This document shows positions 1 to 5,154 of a DNA stretch of 5,155 nt, piece by piece. The position numbers were made by a program, and so were the translations under genes. Source of the stretch: an uncultured Actinomycetes bacterium. GTDB taxonomy: Bacteria > Actinomycetota > Actinomycetes > Nanopelagicales > Nanopelagicaceae. The stretch spans positions 1-5,155 of the forward strand of contig CAIMCU010000166.1 of assembly GCA_903839585.1 (NCBI GenBank). The letters run 5' to 3'. How positions within the stretch are numbered: the stretch's first letter is position 1; the number at the start of each line of letters is the position of its first letter. The notes beneath the pieces are model-generated. The model was given only the letters and a program-made list of their open reading frames with translations, was not told the DNA's origin and ran no database searches.

Positions 1-13
1 ACAATCAACATGA

Positions 14-394
14 TCAGAACAACAATTCAAGCAATCATCAACCACTTATTCCACTCTTCAAGAACACTGCCCACAACTTTTCAAAGCTATTGCAAATGAT
101 CTGGATACACCGAGAGCCCTCCAAAGAGTTCGAAGTATTGAAAAAGACTCCAACCTAACTGATGCACAAAAGCGTGCTGCTTTCTTGGGAGCAGATCGCA
201 TACTCGGATTGGATTTAGCTAGAAGAGAGGTGCTTAAGCCGCTGGCTCCTAAACAAGAGGAGCTCCTAGCGCAGCGACAGGCTGCGCGCTCTGAGAAGAA
301 TTGGAGAGAGAGCGACAGGTTAAGAGTTGAACTTGAGATGACTGGGCTAGAGATTGAGGACTCTCGGGATGGTCAAAGTTGGAGTTGGCGTTAA
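14..394 (+). CDS. cysS: Cysteinyl-tRNA synthetase-like protein, C-terminal part (partial, in-frame stop just upstream)
   Basis: Reading frame 2 is open from base 14 to the TAA at 392-394 and encodes about 126 residues. The first part has NDLDTPRAL (about residues 29-37) and then a helical stretch ending in LGLDL. This resembles the DALR-type helical domain of CysRS and of its mycothiol relative MshC. The rest (LAPKQEELLAQRQAARSEKN, a SDRLRVEL helix, then LEIEDSRDGQSW) is the typical C-terminal end of CysRS, which contacts the tRNA anticodon region; MshC lacks it. CysRS charges tRNA-Cys in the cytoplasm. The catalytic domain would lie left of the window, but a TGA at 11-13 breaks this frame, and bases 1-65 are G-poor and rich in A and C. 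No ATG precedes the conserved part in frame, so a short independent gene (for example from TTG at 185) would be a headless fragment. It is either a frameshifted or degraded gene, or poor sequence at a contig edge. The C-terminal family call is fairly secure; the gene's integrity is not. Confidence 0.7.
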   Translation, partial: SEQQFKQSSTTYSTLQEHCPQLFKAIANDLDTPRALQRVRSIEKDSNLTDAQKRAAFLGADRILGLDLARREVLKPLAPKQEELLAQRQAARSEKNWRESDRLRVELEMTGLEIEDSRDGQSWSWR

Positions 395-702
395 GCGGGC
401 ATAGCTGTGGCTGCAACGATTGCAGCAAAACCAAGAAACATTAGCGCTGAACCTAAGTTATCTCCTTGGACAAGTAGCTCTCCCCCGCTACCAGGAGATG
501 CAGCCTTCGAAAAGATAACGACCCAACTAAAGCTTGCTATGAACTTAAATCTTCTCTTTCCAAAACGTCTTCCAACGACCCAGATAGAGGTGAATGTACC
601 TAGGATTGCAATGATTAATCCGTAAGGAGGTAGAAGCAAGTGTAGGAAAACGGCCGCTGCAGATACAAGTGCTCCGACTGTAATCGAGAGTAGAGTTTTC
701 AA
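391..702 (-). CDS. Small integral membrane protein, DUF6113-like
   Basis: This 103-residue protein is very hydrophobic. Probable membrane helices lie at about residues 5-24, 27-44, 54-67 and 83-101. A basic cluster, RRFGKRRFK (45-53), follows the second helix and should face the cytoplasm. A glycine-rich loop, PGSGGELLVQGDN (70-82), precedes the last helix. Size, topology and the loop resemble the actinobacterial DUF6113 family, which I recall being encoded next to mshB in Streptomyces; its function is unknown. The start is TTG at 702-700, overlapping the TGA of mshB as TTGA. A GGAG Shine-Dalgarno lies 7 nt upstream, and no ATG, GTG or TTG occurs further up in frame before a stop. It is the last gene of the leftward operon, so its expression should be coupled to mshB. 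Its TAA overlaps the stop of the convergent synthetase-like gene. The gene is secure; the family name is from memory. Confidence 0.8.
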   Translation of the reverse strand: MKTLLSITVGALVSAAAVFLHLLLPPYGLIIAILGTFTSIWVVGRRFGKRRFKFIASFSWVVIFSKAASPGSGGELLVQGDNLGSALMFLGFAAIVAATAMPA

Positions 703-1580
703 AAATCCACTCCAGCAAATAGATCAGTTTCACGGCCATCCTTGTTAAATGGCTCAGATTTGTCTCCTTGAACGAGCGAGTAGTACTCATTTCCCCAAAC
801 TTGCAAACCAAGATTGTTTGAGAGAGCAAAGAAAGGCCCATCAACGGTTATCTGTGTTGCATGTGCTCGCATTGCATCCATTTTTTGTTGAACACATGGA
901 TTTCCATCAATAACCGTTGTAACTAACGCATCATCTTTGGCAAAGGGAATGTCATCTGCGCTCTCAGCACCAAAGAAGTCAGATCCAACAGCTTTCATCG
1001 CATCGATTCCTTCGGCTATAACCGATTTAGGCATAGCGTTCCAGTAAATCTTTGAGACCTTCCAGGAAGCTTTTTGCGCTGCTCGCATCGCAACCCGATG
1101 GGCTTGAATATGGTCTGGGTGCCCATACCCGCCGATTTCATCGTAGGTGATAAGAACCTGTGGCTTTACTTCATCGATGACCTTCACTAATAGATCTGAG
1201 GCGTGCTCTAGATCTGCATTCCAAAAGACATCAGGTCGTTCATTTTGCGGAGTCCCCATCATGCCGCTATCACGAAACTTTTCCTTGCCATCACCTAAGA
1301 ATCGGAAATCCTTAACTCTGAGTATCTCCATCGCATCTGAGAGCTCCCCAATACGATGATCACCTAACGTGTCGTTATGCACACTTGCAAGATGAGCTAG
1401 ATCAGTTACTAGAACTTCACCTTCTTCACCGCGTGTGCATGTAATTAATGTGACATCAGCGCCAAGGCTTGCATAAAGAGCCATCGTCGCACCGTTGTTA
1501 ATGGTTTCATCATCGGGGTGCGCATGGACTAGCAGAAGCCGAGCCCCCTTGTAGCTTTCGCGGGATAAGGATGCGGGCAT
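699..1580 (-). CDS. mshB: MshB, GlcNAc-Ins deacetylase of mycothiol biosynthesis (PIG-L / LmbE-type zinc hydrolase)
   Basis: This 293-residue cytoplasmic zinc deacetylase removes acetate from 1-D-myo-inosityl-2-acetamido-2-deoxy-glucopyranoside, giving the GlcN-Ins that MshC then joins to cysteine. The motif AHPDDE lies at residues 20-25, with H21 and D24 as zinc ligands and D23 as the general base. GYGHPDH lies at 151-157, with H157 the third ligand, H154 the likely acid, and Y152 matching the gating tyrosine of the M. tuberculosis enzyme. Further MshB signatures are NNGATMALYASLGA (28-41), GEEGEV (51-56), RIGEL (76-80), RDSGMMGT (103-110), AHATQ (239-243), ALSNNLGL (252-259) and ETDLFAG (284-290). 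These favour MshB over the related conjugate amidase Mca. Length is normal for the family. The ATG at 1580-1578 overlaps the moeZ stop as TGATG with no good Shine-Dalgarno, so translation is probably coupled to moeZ. All expected catalytic residues are present. Confidence 0.93.
   Translation of the reverse strand: MPASLSRESYKGARLLLVHAHPDDETINNGATMALYASLGADVTLITCTRGEEGEVLVTDLAHLASVHNDTLGDHRIGELSDAMEILRVKDFRFLGDGKEKFRDSGMMGTPQNERPDVFWNADLEHASDLLVKVIDEVKPQVLITYDEIGGYGHPDHIQAHRVAMRAAQKASWKVSKIYWNAMPKSVIAEGIDAMKAVGSDFFGAESADDIPFAKDDALVTTVIDGNPCVQQKMDAMRAHATQITVDGPFFALSNNLGLQVWGNEYYSLVQGDKSEPFNKDGRETDLFAGVDF
710..713 (-). promoter_or_regulatory. Shine-Dalgarno GGAG fixing the TTG start of the membrane protein
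   Basis: On the minus strand GGAG (713-710) is followed by 7 nt and then TTG (702-700). It lies inside the last codons of mshB. Together with the TTGA stop/start overlap it supports translation of the downstream gene from an unusual TTG codon by coupled re-initiation. Confidence 0.65.
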
Positions 1581-2761
1581 CAGTAAACCGGTAGAGATGT
1601 ATCTATCTGCTTAGCCCAAGCAACAACGCCACCTTGTACATGGGTGGCATCTGCAAAGCCAGCGCTCTTTAGCACTGCAAGGCACTCCGCTGATCTGACT
1701 CCACTCTTGCAATGCAAGATGATTGGCTTGTTTTGAGGAAGTCCAGCAAGAGCTGTGCCATCTAAGAAGCCTTGTTTAGGAATCAACACTGAGCCCGGAA
1801 TGCGCACGATTTCAAACTCGCTCGGTTCGCGAACATCAATGAGAAGAAAATCATCTTTACGAGTTATCTTCTCATTGAGCTCGATAACAGAAATAGTCGA
1901 ACCCGTTACCGCTGCTTCTGCAGCCGTTGAAATAACTCCGCAAAAGGCTTCATAATCTGGAAGAAGAGCGGTCTGGGTTGGTTTTTCTGAACACAGTGGG
2001 CAGTTCGGATCCTTACGAATCTTTACCTTTCTAAAGTTCATCTCGAGTGCGTCGTAAACCATTAATGAGCCAATCAGTGACTCACCGACACCTGTGATTA
2101 CCTTGATGGCCTCCGTAGTTTGAACCGAGCCAATGGTCGCGCACAAAACACCAAGCACGCCTCCTTCAGCACAACTTGGAACCATGCCTGGAGGAGGAGG
2201 TTCAGGGTAGAGACATCTGTAGCAAGGGCCGTACTCCGCCCAGAAAACGCTCGCCTGTCCATCAAAACGGTAGATAGATCCCCAGACGTAAGGCATTTTG
2301 AGTAACACACATGCGTCGTTAACTAGGTAACGGGTCGCAAAGTTATCCGTGCCATCAACGATAATGTCGTATTGGGCAAACAACTCCATAACATTTGAAA
2401 CATCTAGCCGAAGTTCGTGTGTGACGACATTTACGTATGGATTAATCTCAGAGATCTTCTCTTTTGCTGATTGGGCTTTACTCTTACCAATATCTGATTG
2501 ACCATGAATTATCTGACGTTGTAGATTGGATTCATCTACAGTGTCAAACTCAACGATTCCTATTGTTCCTACCCCAGCTGCGGCTAAGTACATCAACGCT
2601 GGCGATCCAAGACCCCCGGCACCAACACACAAAACCTTTGCATTCATAAGACGTTGCTGCCCGGCCATAGCCACATCAGGGATGATCAGATGGCGACTGT
2701 ATCTGCGTACCTCATCGACTGTAAGCGCAGGCCCTGGTGTAACCAAGGGAGGAGTTTTCAT
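1580..2761 (-). CDS. moeZ: MoeZ/MoeB-type adenylyltransferase-sulfurtransferase (ThiF-rhodanese fusion)
   Basis: This cytoplasmic enzyme adenylates the C-terminal glycine of small ubiquitin-like sulfur carriers (MoaD, CysO or ThiS types) and sulfurates it, feeding molybdopterin and cysteine-type pathways. Numbering is from the ATG at 2761 (393 residues). The ThiF/E1-like domain covers about 15-260: arginine-finger region RYSRH (20-24), nucleotide loop GAGGLGSP (47-54), DESNLQRQ (76-83), DGTDN (136-140), the cysteine of PSCAEGGVLG (C197), and two zinc CXXC pairs (C180/C183 and C254/C257). A rhodanese domain fills about 290-393, with active loop CKSGVR at C351-R356. The frame extends upstream to a TTG at 2803, but those 14 residues look unlike the family. 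The N-terminus MKTPPLV from 2761 matches MoeZ, and a leaderless promoter fits this start. It is the first gene of an operon with mshB and a membrane protein, divergent from the TetR gene. Family and domains are secure; the carrier partner is not visible here. Confidence 0.94.
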   Translation of the reverse strand: MKTPPLVTPGPALTVDEVRRYSRHLIIPDVAMAGQQRLMNAKVLCVGAGGLGSPALMYLAAAGVGTIGIVEFDTVDESNLQRQIIHGQSDIGKSKAQSAKEKISEINPYVNVVTHELRLDVSNVMELFAQYDIIVDGTDNFATRYLVNDACVLLKMPYVWGSIYRFDGQASVFWAEYGPCYRCLYPEPPPPGMVPSCAEGGVLGVLCATIGSVQTTEAIKVITGVGESLIGSLMVYDALEMNFRKVKIRKDPNCPLCSEKPTQTALLPDYEAFCGVISTAAEAAVTGSTISVIELNEKITRKDDFLLIDVREPSEFEIVRIPGSVLIPKQGFLDGTALAGLPQNKPIILHCKSGVRSAECLAVLKSAGFADATHVQGGVVAWAKQIDTSLPVY

Positions 2762-2783
2762 GTTGCTATTCTGCCGTAGCAAC
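2762..2783. promoter_or_regulatory. 7-bp inverted repeat next to the moeZ start, candidate operator
   Basis: On the plus strand GTTGCTA (2762-2768), 8 bases, then TAGCAAC (2777-2783) form a perfect inverted repeat. It abuts the moeZ ATG and covers the proposed -10 box, where a dimeric repressor could block transcription. The divergent neighbour encodes a TetR-family dimer, whose operators are usually palindromes of about this size. If moeZ were instead transcribed from further upstream, the same bases could form an RNA hairpin at its start codon. Confidence 0.45.
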
Positions 2784-2797
2784 GGAGCAGGTGCCAA
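2768..2797 (-). promoter_or_regulatory. Probable leaderless promoter of the moeZ-mshB operon
   Basis: On the minus strand TTGGCA (2797-2792; 5 of 6 to TTGACA) is followed by an 18-nt spacer and CAGAAT (2773-2768; 4 of 6 to TATAAT). The moeZ ATG begins 6 nt further on, so transcription would start at or next to the start codon. No Shine-Dalgarno precedes that ATG, as expected for a leaderless mRNA, which is common in actinobacteria. The -10 box is not strong, so this remains a prediction. Confidence 0.45.
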
Positions 2798-2820
2798 TTT
2801 CAAATTTTTGCCCCTACGAT
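2791..2820 (+). promoter_or_regulatory. Probable leaderless promoter of the TetR gene group
   Basis: TACGAT (2815-2820; a TANNNT-type -10) ends 7 nt before the regulator's ATG at 2828. GTGCCA (2791-2796; 4 of 6 to the -35 consensus) lies 18 nt further upstream. No Shine-Dalgarno is visible before 2828. The proposed -35 box overlaps that of the opposing moeZ promoter, so the two promoters would compete or be controlled together. Confidence 0.4.
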
Positions 2821-2827
2821 ATGGTCA

Positions 2828-2839
2828 ATGAGTACTCAT
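2828..2839. promoter_or_regulatory. Perfect 12-bp palindrome over the regulator start codon, candidate autoregulatory site
   Basis: ATGAGTACTCAT reads the same on both strands and consists of the first four codons (Met-Ser-Thr-His). With a leaderless transcript it would lie at about +1 to +12, where a bound TetR dimer would stop transcription. The flanks do not extend the symmetry, and the sequence differs from the repeat beside moeZ. Confidence 0.35.
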
Positions 2840-3457
2840 GATGCCGCATCCAACAAGGGCGATAAGGGCAGACTTCCTCGAGATGAGCGACGTGCAATTC
2901 TCTTAGCCGCAGCGCTTGAAGTGTTTACAGCGGCTGGGTATCACTCTGCAGCGATGGATGAAATCGCAGATCGTGCGGGAGTAAGCAAGCCTGTTCTCTA
3001 TCAGCATTTTCCATCAAAGCTAGATCTCTATTTAGCCGTTCTTGATTTACACATTGACTCACTTGTATTTGAGATTCAAAAAGCAATCTCTTCAACACCT
3101 GATAACGCTCAAAGAGTACGTGCAACTGTGATGGCGTACTTCGAGTTTATTGAGAAAGAAGGAGAAGCTTTCCGCTTGCTCTTTGAGAGCGATATGAACG
3201 TTGAACCACAAGTACGGGAGCGCCTTAATCGTATGACTTATGACTGCGCTGCAGCCGTTTCAGCAGTCATCTCAAATGACACAGGTTTACCGAAAGAGGT
3301 AGCGATGCTTTTAGGTGTTGGCATGATCGGATATGCCCAAGTAACCGCTCGTCACTGGCTCGATCGTGATAGCAAATTAACTCGCCAACAGGCGGTGGAT
3401 CTCGTAGAAAACTTAATGTGGCGTGGAATCTCTGGATTCCCTCGCACAGAGCTTTAA
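2828..3457 (+). CDS. TetR-family transcriptional regulator (Rv3208-like)
   Basis: This 209-residue DNA-binding regulator has an N-terminal TetR helix-turn-helix: helix 1 at about 18-36 (DERRAILLAAALEVFTAAG), then MDEIADRAGVSKPVLYQHFPSK at about 43-64 with the recognition helix near 54-60. The remaining 140 residues are the all-helical ligand and dimer domain, including FRLLFESDMN (115-124) and WRGISGFP (198-205). DNA-contact half and C-terminal half both resemble, from memory, M. tuberculosis Rv3208, which also lies beside moeZ and upstream of a DUF3107 gene. The ligand is unknown. The ATG at 2828 is preferred because the next upstream ATG (2821) is out of frame and a -10-like TACGAT sits 7 nt before it. 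It leads a rightward group with the DUF3107 and helicase genes, 44 nt apart from the next. It is a natural candidate to control itself and the divergent moeZ operon, which is an inference from position. Confidence 0.9.
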   Translation: MSTHDAASNKGDKGRLPRDERRAILLAAALEVFTAAGYHSAAMDEIADRAGVSKPVLYQHFPSKLDLYLAVLDLHIDSLVFEIQKAISSTPDNAQRVRATVMAYFEFIEKEGEAFRLLFESDMNVEPQVRERLNRMTYDCAAAVSAVISNDTGLPKEVAMLLGVGMIGYAQVTARHWLDRDSKLTRQQAVDLVENLMWRGISGFPRTEL

Positions 3458-3489
3458 GTATTGAGTAAGTCCGCACATCCATTTACAGA

Positions 3490-3495
3490 TAGGAT
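3490..3495 (+). promoter_or_regulatory. Start signal of the DUF3107 gene: AGGA ribosome site or TAGGAT -10 box
   Basis: The hexamer TAGGAT ends 6 nt before the ATG at 3502. It contains AGGA (3491-3494) with a 7-nt spacer, a reasonable ribosome binding site, and it also has the TANNNT form and spacing of a leaderless -10 box. No good -35 lies 16-19 nt upstream (TTGAGT at 3461 would need a 23-nt spacer), so the ribosome-site reading is preferred. Either reading supports the start at 3502. The rest of the 44-bp gap holds nothing recognisable. Confidence 0.45.
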
Positions 3496-3501
3496 AAGTG
3501 C

Positions 3502-3759
3502 ATGAGTGCAAAGAAATCAGAGAGTTCACAGGCGTCGCATGTTCGTATCGCTGTGACAAACATTAGTAGCGAATTGGCTTTTGAAAGTACAACTTCTCCT
3601 GCAGAAATCAAGGCTGCCGTTGCTGCGGCAATAGCTGCAGGTACTCCGCTTTCAATGACGGATGTACGAGGCCATGAGATTGTTGTGCCAGCAGATAAAA
3701 TTGGTTATGTAGAAATCGGTCAACCAACTGAGCGTCGCGTCGGTTTCGGCGCAGTTTAA
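3502..3759 (+). CDS. DUF3107 family protein (Rv3208A/TB9.4-like)
   Basis: This small acidic-to-neutral protein of 85 residues has no signal peptide or membrane segment. The core from residue 14 (VRIAVTNISSELAFES) through SPAEIKAAVAAAIAAG (32-47), LSMTDVRGHEIVVPADKI (50-67) and the ending GYVEIGQPTERRVGFG (68-83) matches the actinobacterial DUF3107 family as I remember it; IGYVEIG and RRVGFG are the clearest signatures. Function is unknown. It has a polar leader of about 13 residues (MSAKKSESSQASH) before the conserved strand, longer than in the mycobacterial protein, and no later in-frame start would remove it. It lies between the TetR gene and the helicase, with a single base before the helicase GTG, so the two are very likely co-transcribed and translated together. 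Family call is strong; nothing here reveals what it binds. Confidence 0.88.
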   Translation: MSAKKSESSQASHVRIAVTNISSELAFESTTSPAEIKAAVAAAIAAGTPLSMTDVRGHEIVVPADKIGYVEIGQPTERRVGFGAV

Positions 3760-3760
3760 G

Positions 3761-5098
3761 GTGAGCCTAACCTTTGCAGACCTTCCCCTGCGCCCGGAGA
3801 CACTAGAAGCTTTAAGTGCGCACGGATTTATCTCACCCTTTCCAATTCAGGAGCAGGTTTTACCTATTGCATTGGCAGATGGTGACCTGATTGGTCAGGC
3901 AAAGACAGGAACAGGAAAAACCCTTGCTTTCGGAGTTCCACTCATCGAAAGAGTCATCGCACCACTTGATGCCGAATGGGCTTCGCTAGAGGCAAAGGGT
4001 TTACCGCAAGTACTTGTCGTTGTGCCTACACGCGAACTCTGTGTCCAAGTTACAAAGGACATTGAAGAGCTGTCGGGTAATCGTGGTCTTCGAATTCTCG
4101 CTGTTTATGGCGGTCGTGCATTTGAACCTCAGATAGAGGCGCTTCAAAATGGAGTTGAAATAGTTGTTGGTACTCCTGGACGTTTACTTGATCTCTATCG
4201 ACAAGGTCAGCTCAAGTTGAAGGAGGTCTCACGCGTAGTTCTTGATGAAGCAGATGAGATGCTCGATCTTGGCTTCCTTCCAGATGTTGAAAAGATCTTT
4301 GCAAGTACTCCAAACAGAGCTCAGACCATGCTTTTCTCAGCGACAATGCCTGGTGACATCATCGCTTTAGCTAGAAAGTTCATGAATCAACCGGTGCACA
4401 TTCGAACTCAAGATAATGAGGATGAAGGTGCGGTTGTTTCACGGATAGAGCAGCACGTTTTCCGTGCACACGCTCTCGATAAGATTGAGATGCTTGCTCG
4501 CATACTTCAAGCAGATGGACGTGGTCCAACAATAGTTTTCTGTCGCACAAAAAGAACCTGCCAGAAAACTTCAGATGATCTTGTTGAGCGTGGGTATAGA
4601 GCCGCATCAATTCATGGTGACTTGGGGCAAAATGCGCGCGAAAAAGCTCTCAATGATTTCAAAGCGGGTAAGTCAGATGTTCTGGTCGCCACCGACGTTG
4701 CCGCCCGTGGTATCGATATCGATGGAATCACTCATGTAATTAACTATCAATGTCCTGAGGATGAGAAAACCTATGTTCACCGCATTGGTCGAACCGCTCG
4801 TGCTGGTGCTAAAGGAATCTCTGTCACCTTTGTTGACTGGGATGAGCTCGCACGATGGAAGATGATTGATATGGCTCTTAAGCTTGGACTAGCTGAACCG
4901 GAGGAGACTTATTCGTCATCCGAGCACTTCTATGAGCTACTTAACATTCCAGCTGGTTCTACAGGTCGGATGACAAAAGCTAAGCCGGTGACATCCGAGA
5001 AGCCTCGTGAGAAAAAAACCGTTGAGAAAATAGAGAAAACACAACGACCTGTGCGCACCGAACGTACTCGTACCCGTACGAAGAAGTTTTCCTCTTAA
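3761..5098 (+). CDS. rhlE: RhlE-like DEAD-box ATP-dependent RNA helicase
   Basis: This 445-residue cytoplasmic helicase unwinds or remodels RNA using ATP. All family motifs are present: F5 and the Q motif FPIQ (27-30), motif I AKTGTGKT (47-54), Ia PTREL (89-93), Ib TPGR (138-141), II DEAD (162-165), III SAT (193-195), IV IVFCRT (258-263), QxxR at Q290/R293, V VATDVAARGID (309-319) and VI HRIGRTARAG (340-349). Two RecA-like domains are followed by a lysine- and arginine-rich tail (about 405-445) that probably binds RNA. The tail is shorter than in mycobacterial RhlE (about 527 residues overall, from memory). The start is GTG at 3761, one base after the DUF3107 stop; MSLTFADL at the N-terminus agrees with the family. 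There is no clear ribosome site, so translation is probably coupled to the gene before. Its TAA overlaps the stop of a convergent gene. The substrate, perhaps rRNA or structured mRNA, cannot be told from sequence. Confidence 0.94.
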   Translation: MSLTFADLPLRPETLEALSAHGFISPFPIQEQVLPIALADGDLIGQAKTGTGKTLAFGVPLIERVIAPLDAEWASLEAKGLPQVLVVVPTRELCVQVTKDIEELSGNRGLRILAVYGGRAFEPQIEALQNGVEIVVGTPGRLLDLYRQGQLKLKEVSRVVLDEADEMLDLGFLPDVEKIFASTPNRAQTMLFSATMPGDIIALARKFMNQPVHIRTQDNEDEGAVVSRIEQHVFRAHALDKIEMLARILQADGRGPTIVFCRTKRTCQKTSDDLVERGYRAASIHGDLGQNAREKALNDFKAGKSDVLVATDVAARGIDIDGITHVINYQCPEDEKTYVHRIGRTARAGAKGISVTFVDWDELARWKMIDMALKLGLAEPEETYSSSEHFYELLNIPAGSTGRMTKAKPVTSEKPREKKTVEKIEKTQRPVRTERTRTRTKKFSS

Positions 5099-5154
5099 TC
5101 TAAGCCTAAAATCTCCAGGATTGAGTAGGCAGCGTCTCGATACGTTTCAGCGAC
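5095..5154 (-). CDS. C-terminal end of an unidentified minus-strand gene (partial)
   Basis: Reading leftward from the window edge, one frame encodes VAETYRDAAYSILEILGLD and then TAA at 5097-5095. The composition is protein-like (a helical, acidic and alanine/leucine-rich tail). The frame closes exactly at the helicase stop, the same TTAA arrangement as at the left end of the window. Nineteen residues are too few to name the family. It is placed because a convergent gene here explains the absence of any gap or terminator after the helicase. Confidence 0.55.
   Translation of the reverse strand, partial: VAETYRDAAYSILEILGLD

Noticed and set aside
11..13. TGA read as an amino acid (recoded UGA)
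   Set aside because: The genes point to an actinobacterium with the standard code. Other genes here use TGA as a normal stop (moeZ and mshB).
407..844. Open frames on both strands opposite the membrane protein and the mshB 3' end
   Set aside because: They lack family-like sequence and overlap well-supported genes in other frames, so they are shadows.
2098..2649. Open frames within moeZ on both strands
   Set aside because: They are cysteine-, arginine- or serine-rich translations with no recognisable domain, opposite strongly conserved MoeZ coding sequence.
2762..2803. Longer moeZ start at TTG 2803, adding 14 residues
   Set aside because: The extra residues do not look like the family, and they are encoded by the inverted repeat and the proposed promoter. 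The ATG at 2761 gives a normal MoeZ N-terminus.
2796..2806. AATTTCAAATT palindrome in the control region
   Set aside because: It is short, made almost only of A and T, and likely to arise by chance in an AT-rich interval.
3458..3501. Terminator or separate promoter between the TetR and DUF3107 genes
   Set aside because: No hairpin with a T-run is visible, and TTGAGT at 3461 is too far from TAGGAT to form a standard promoter.
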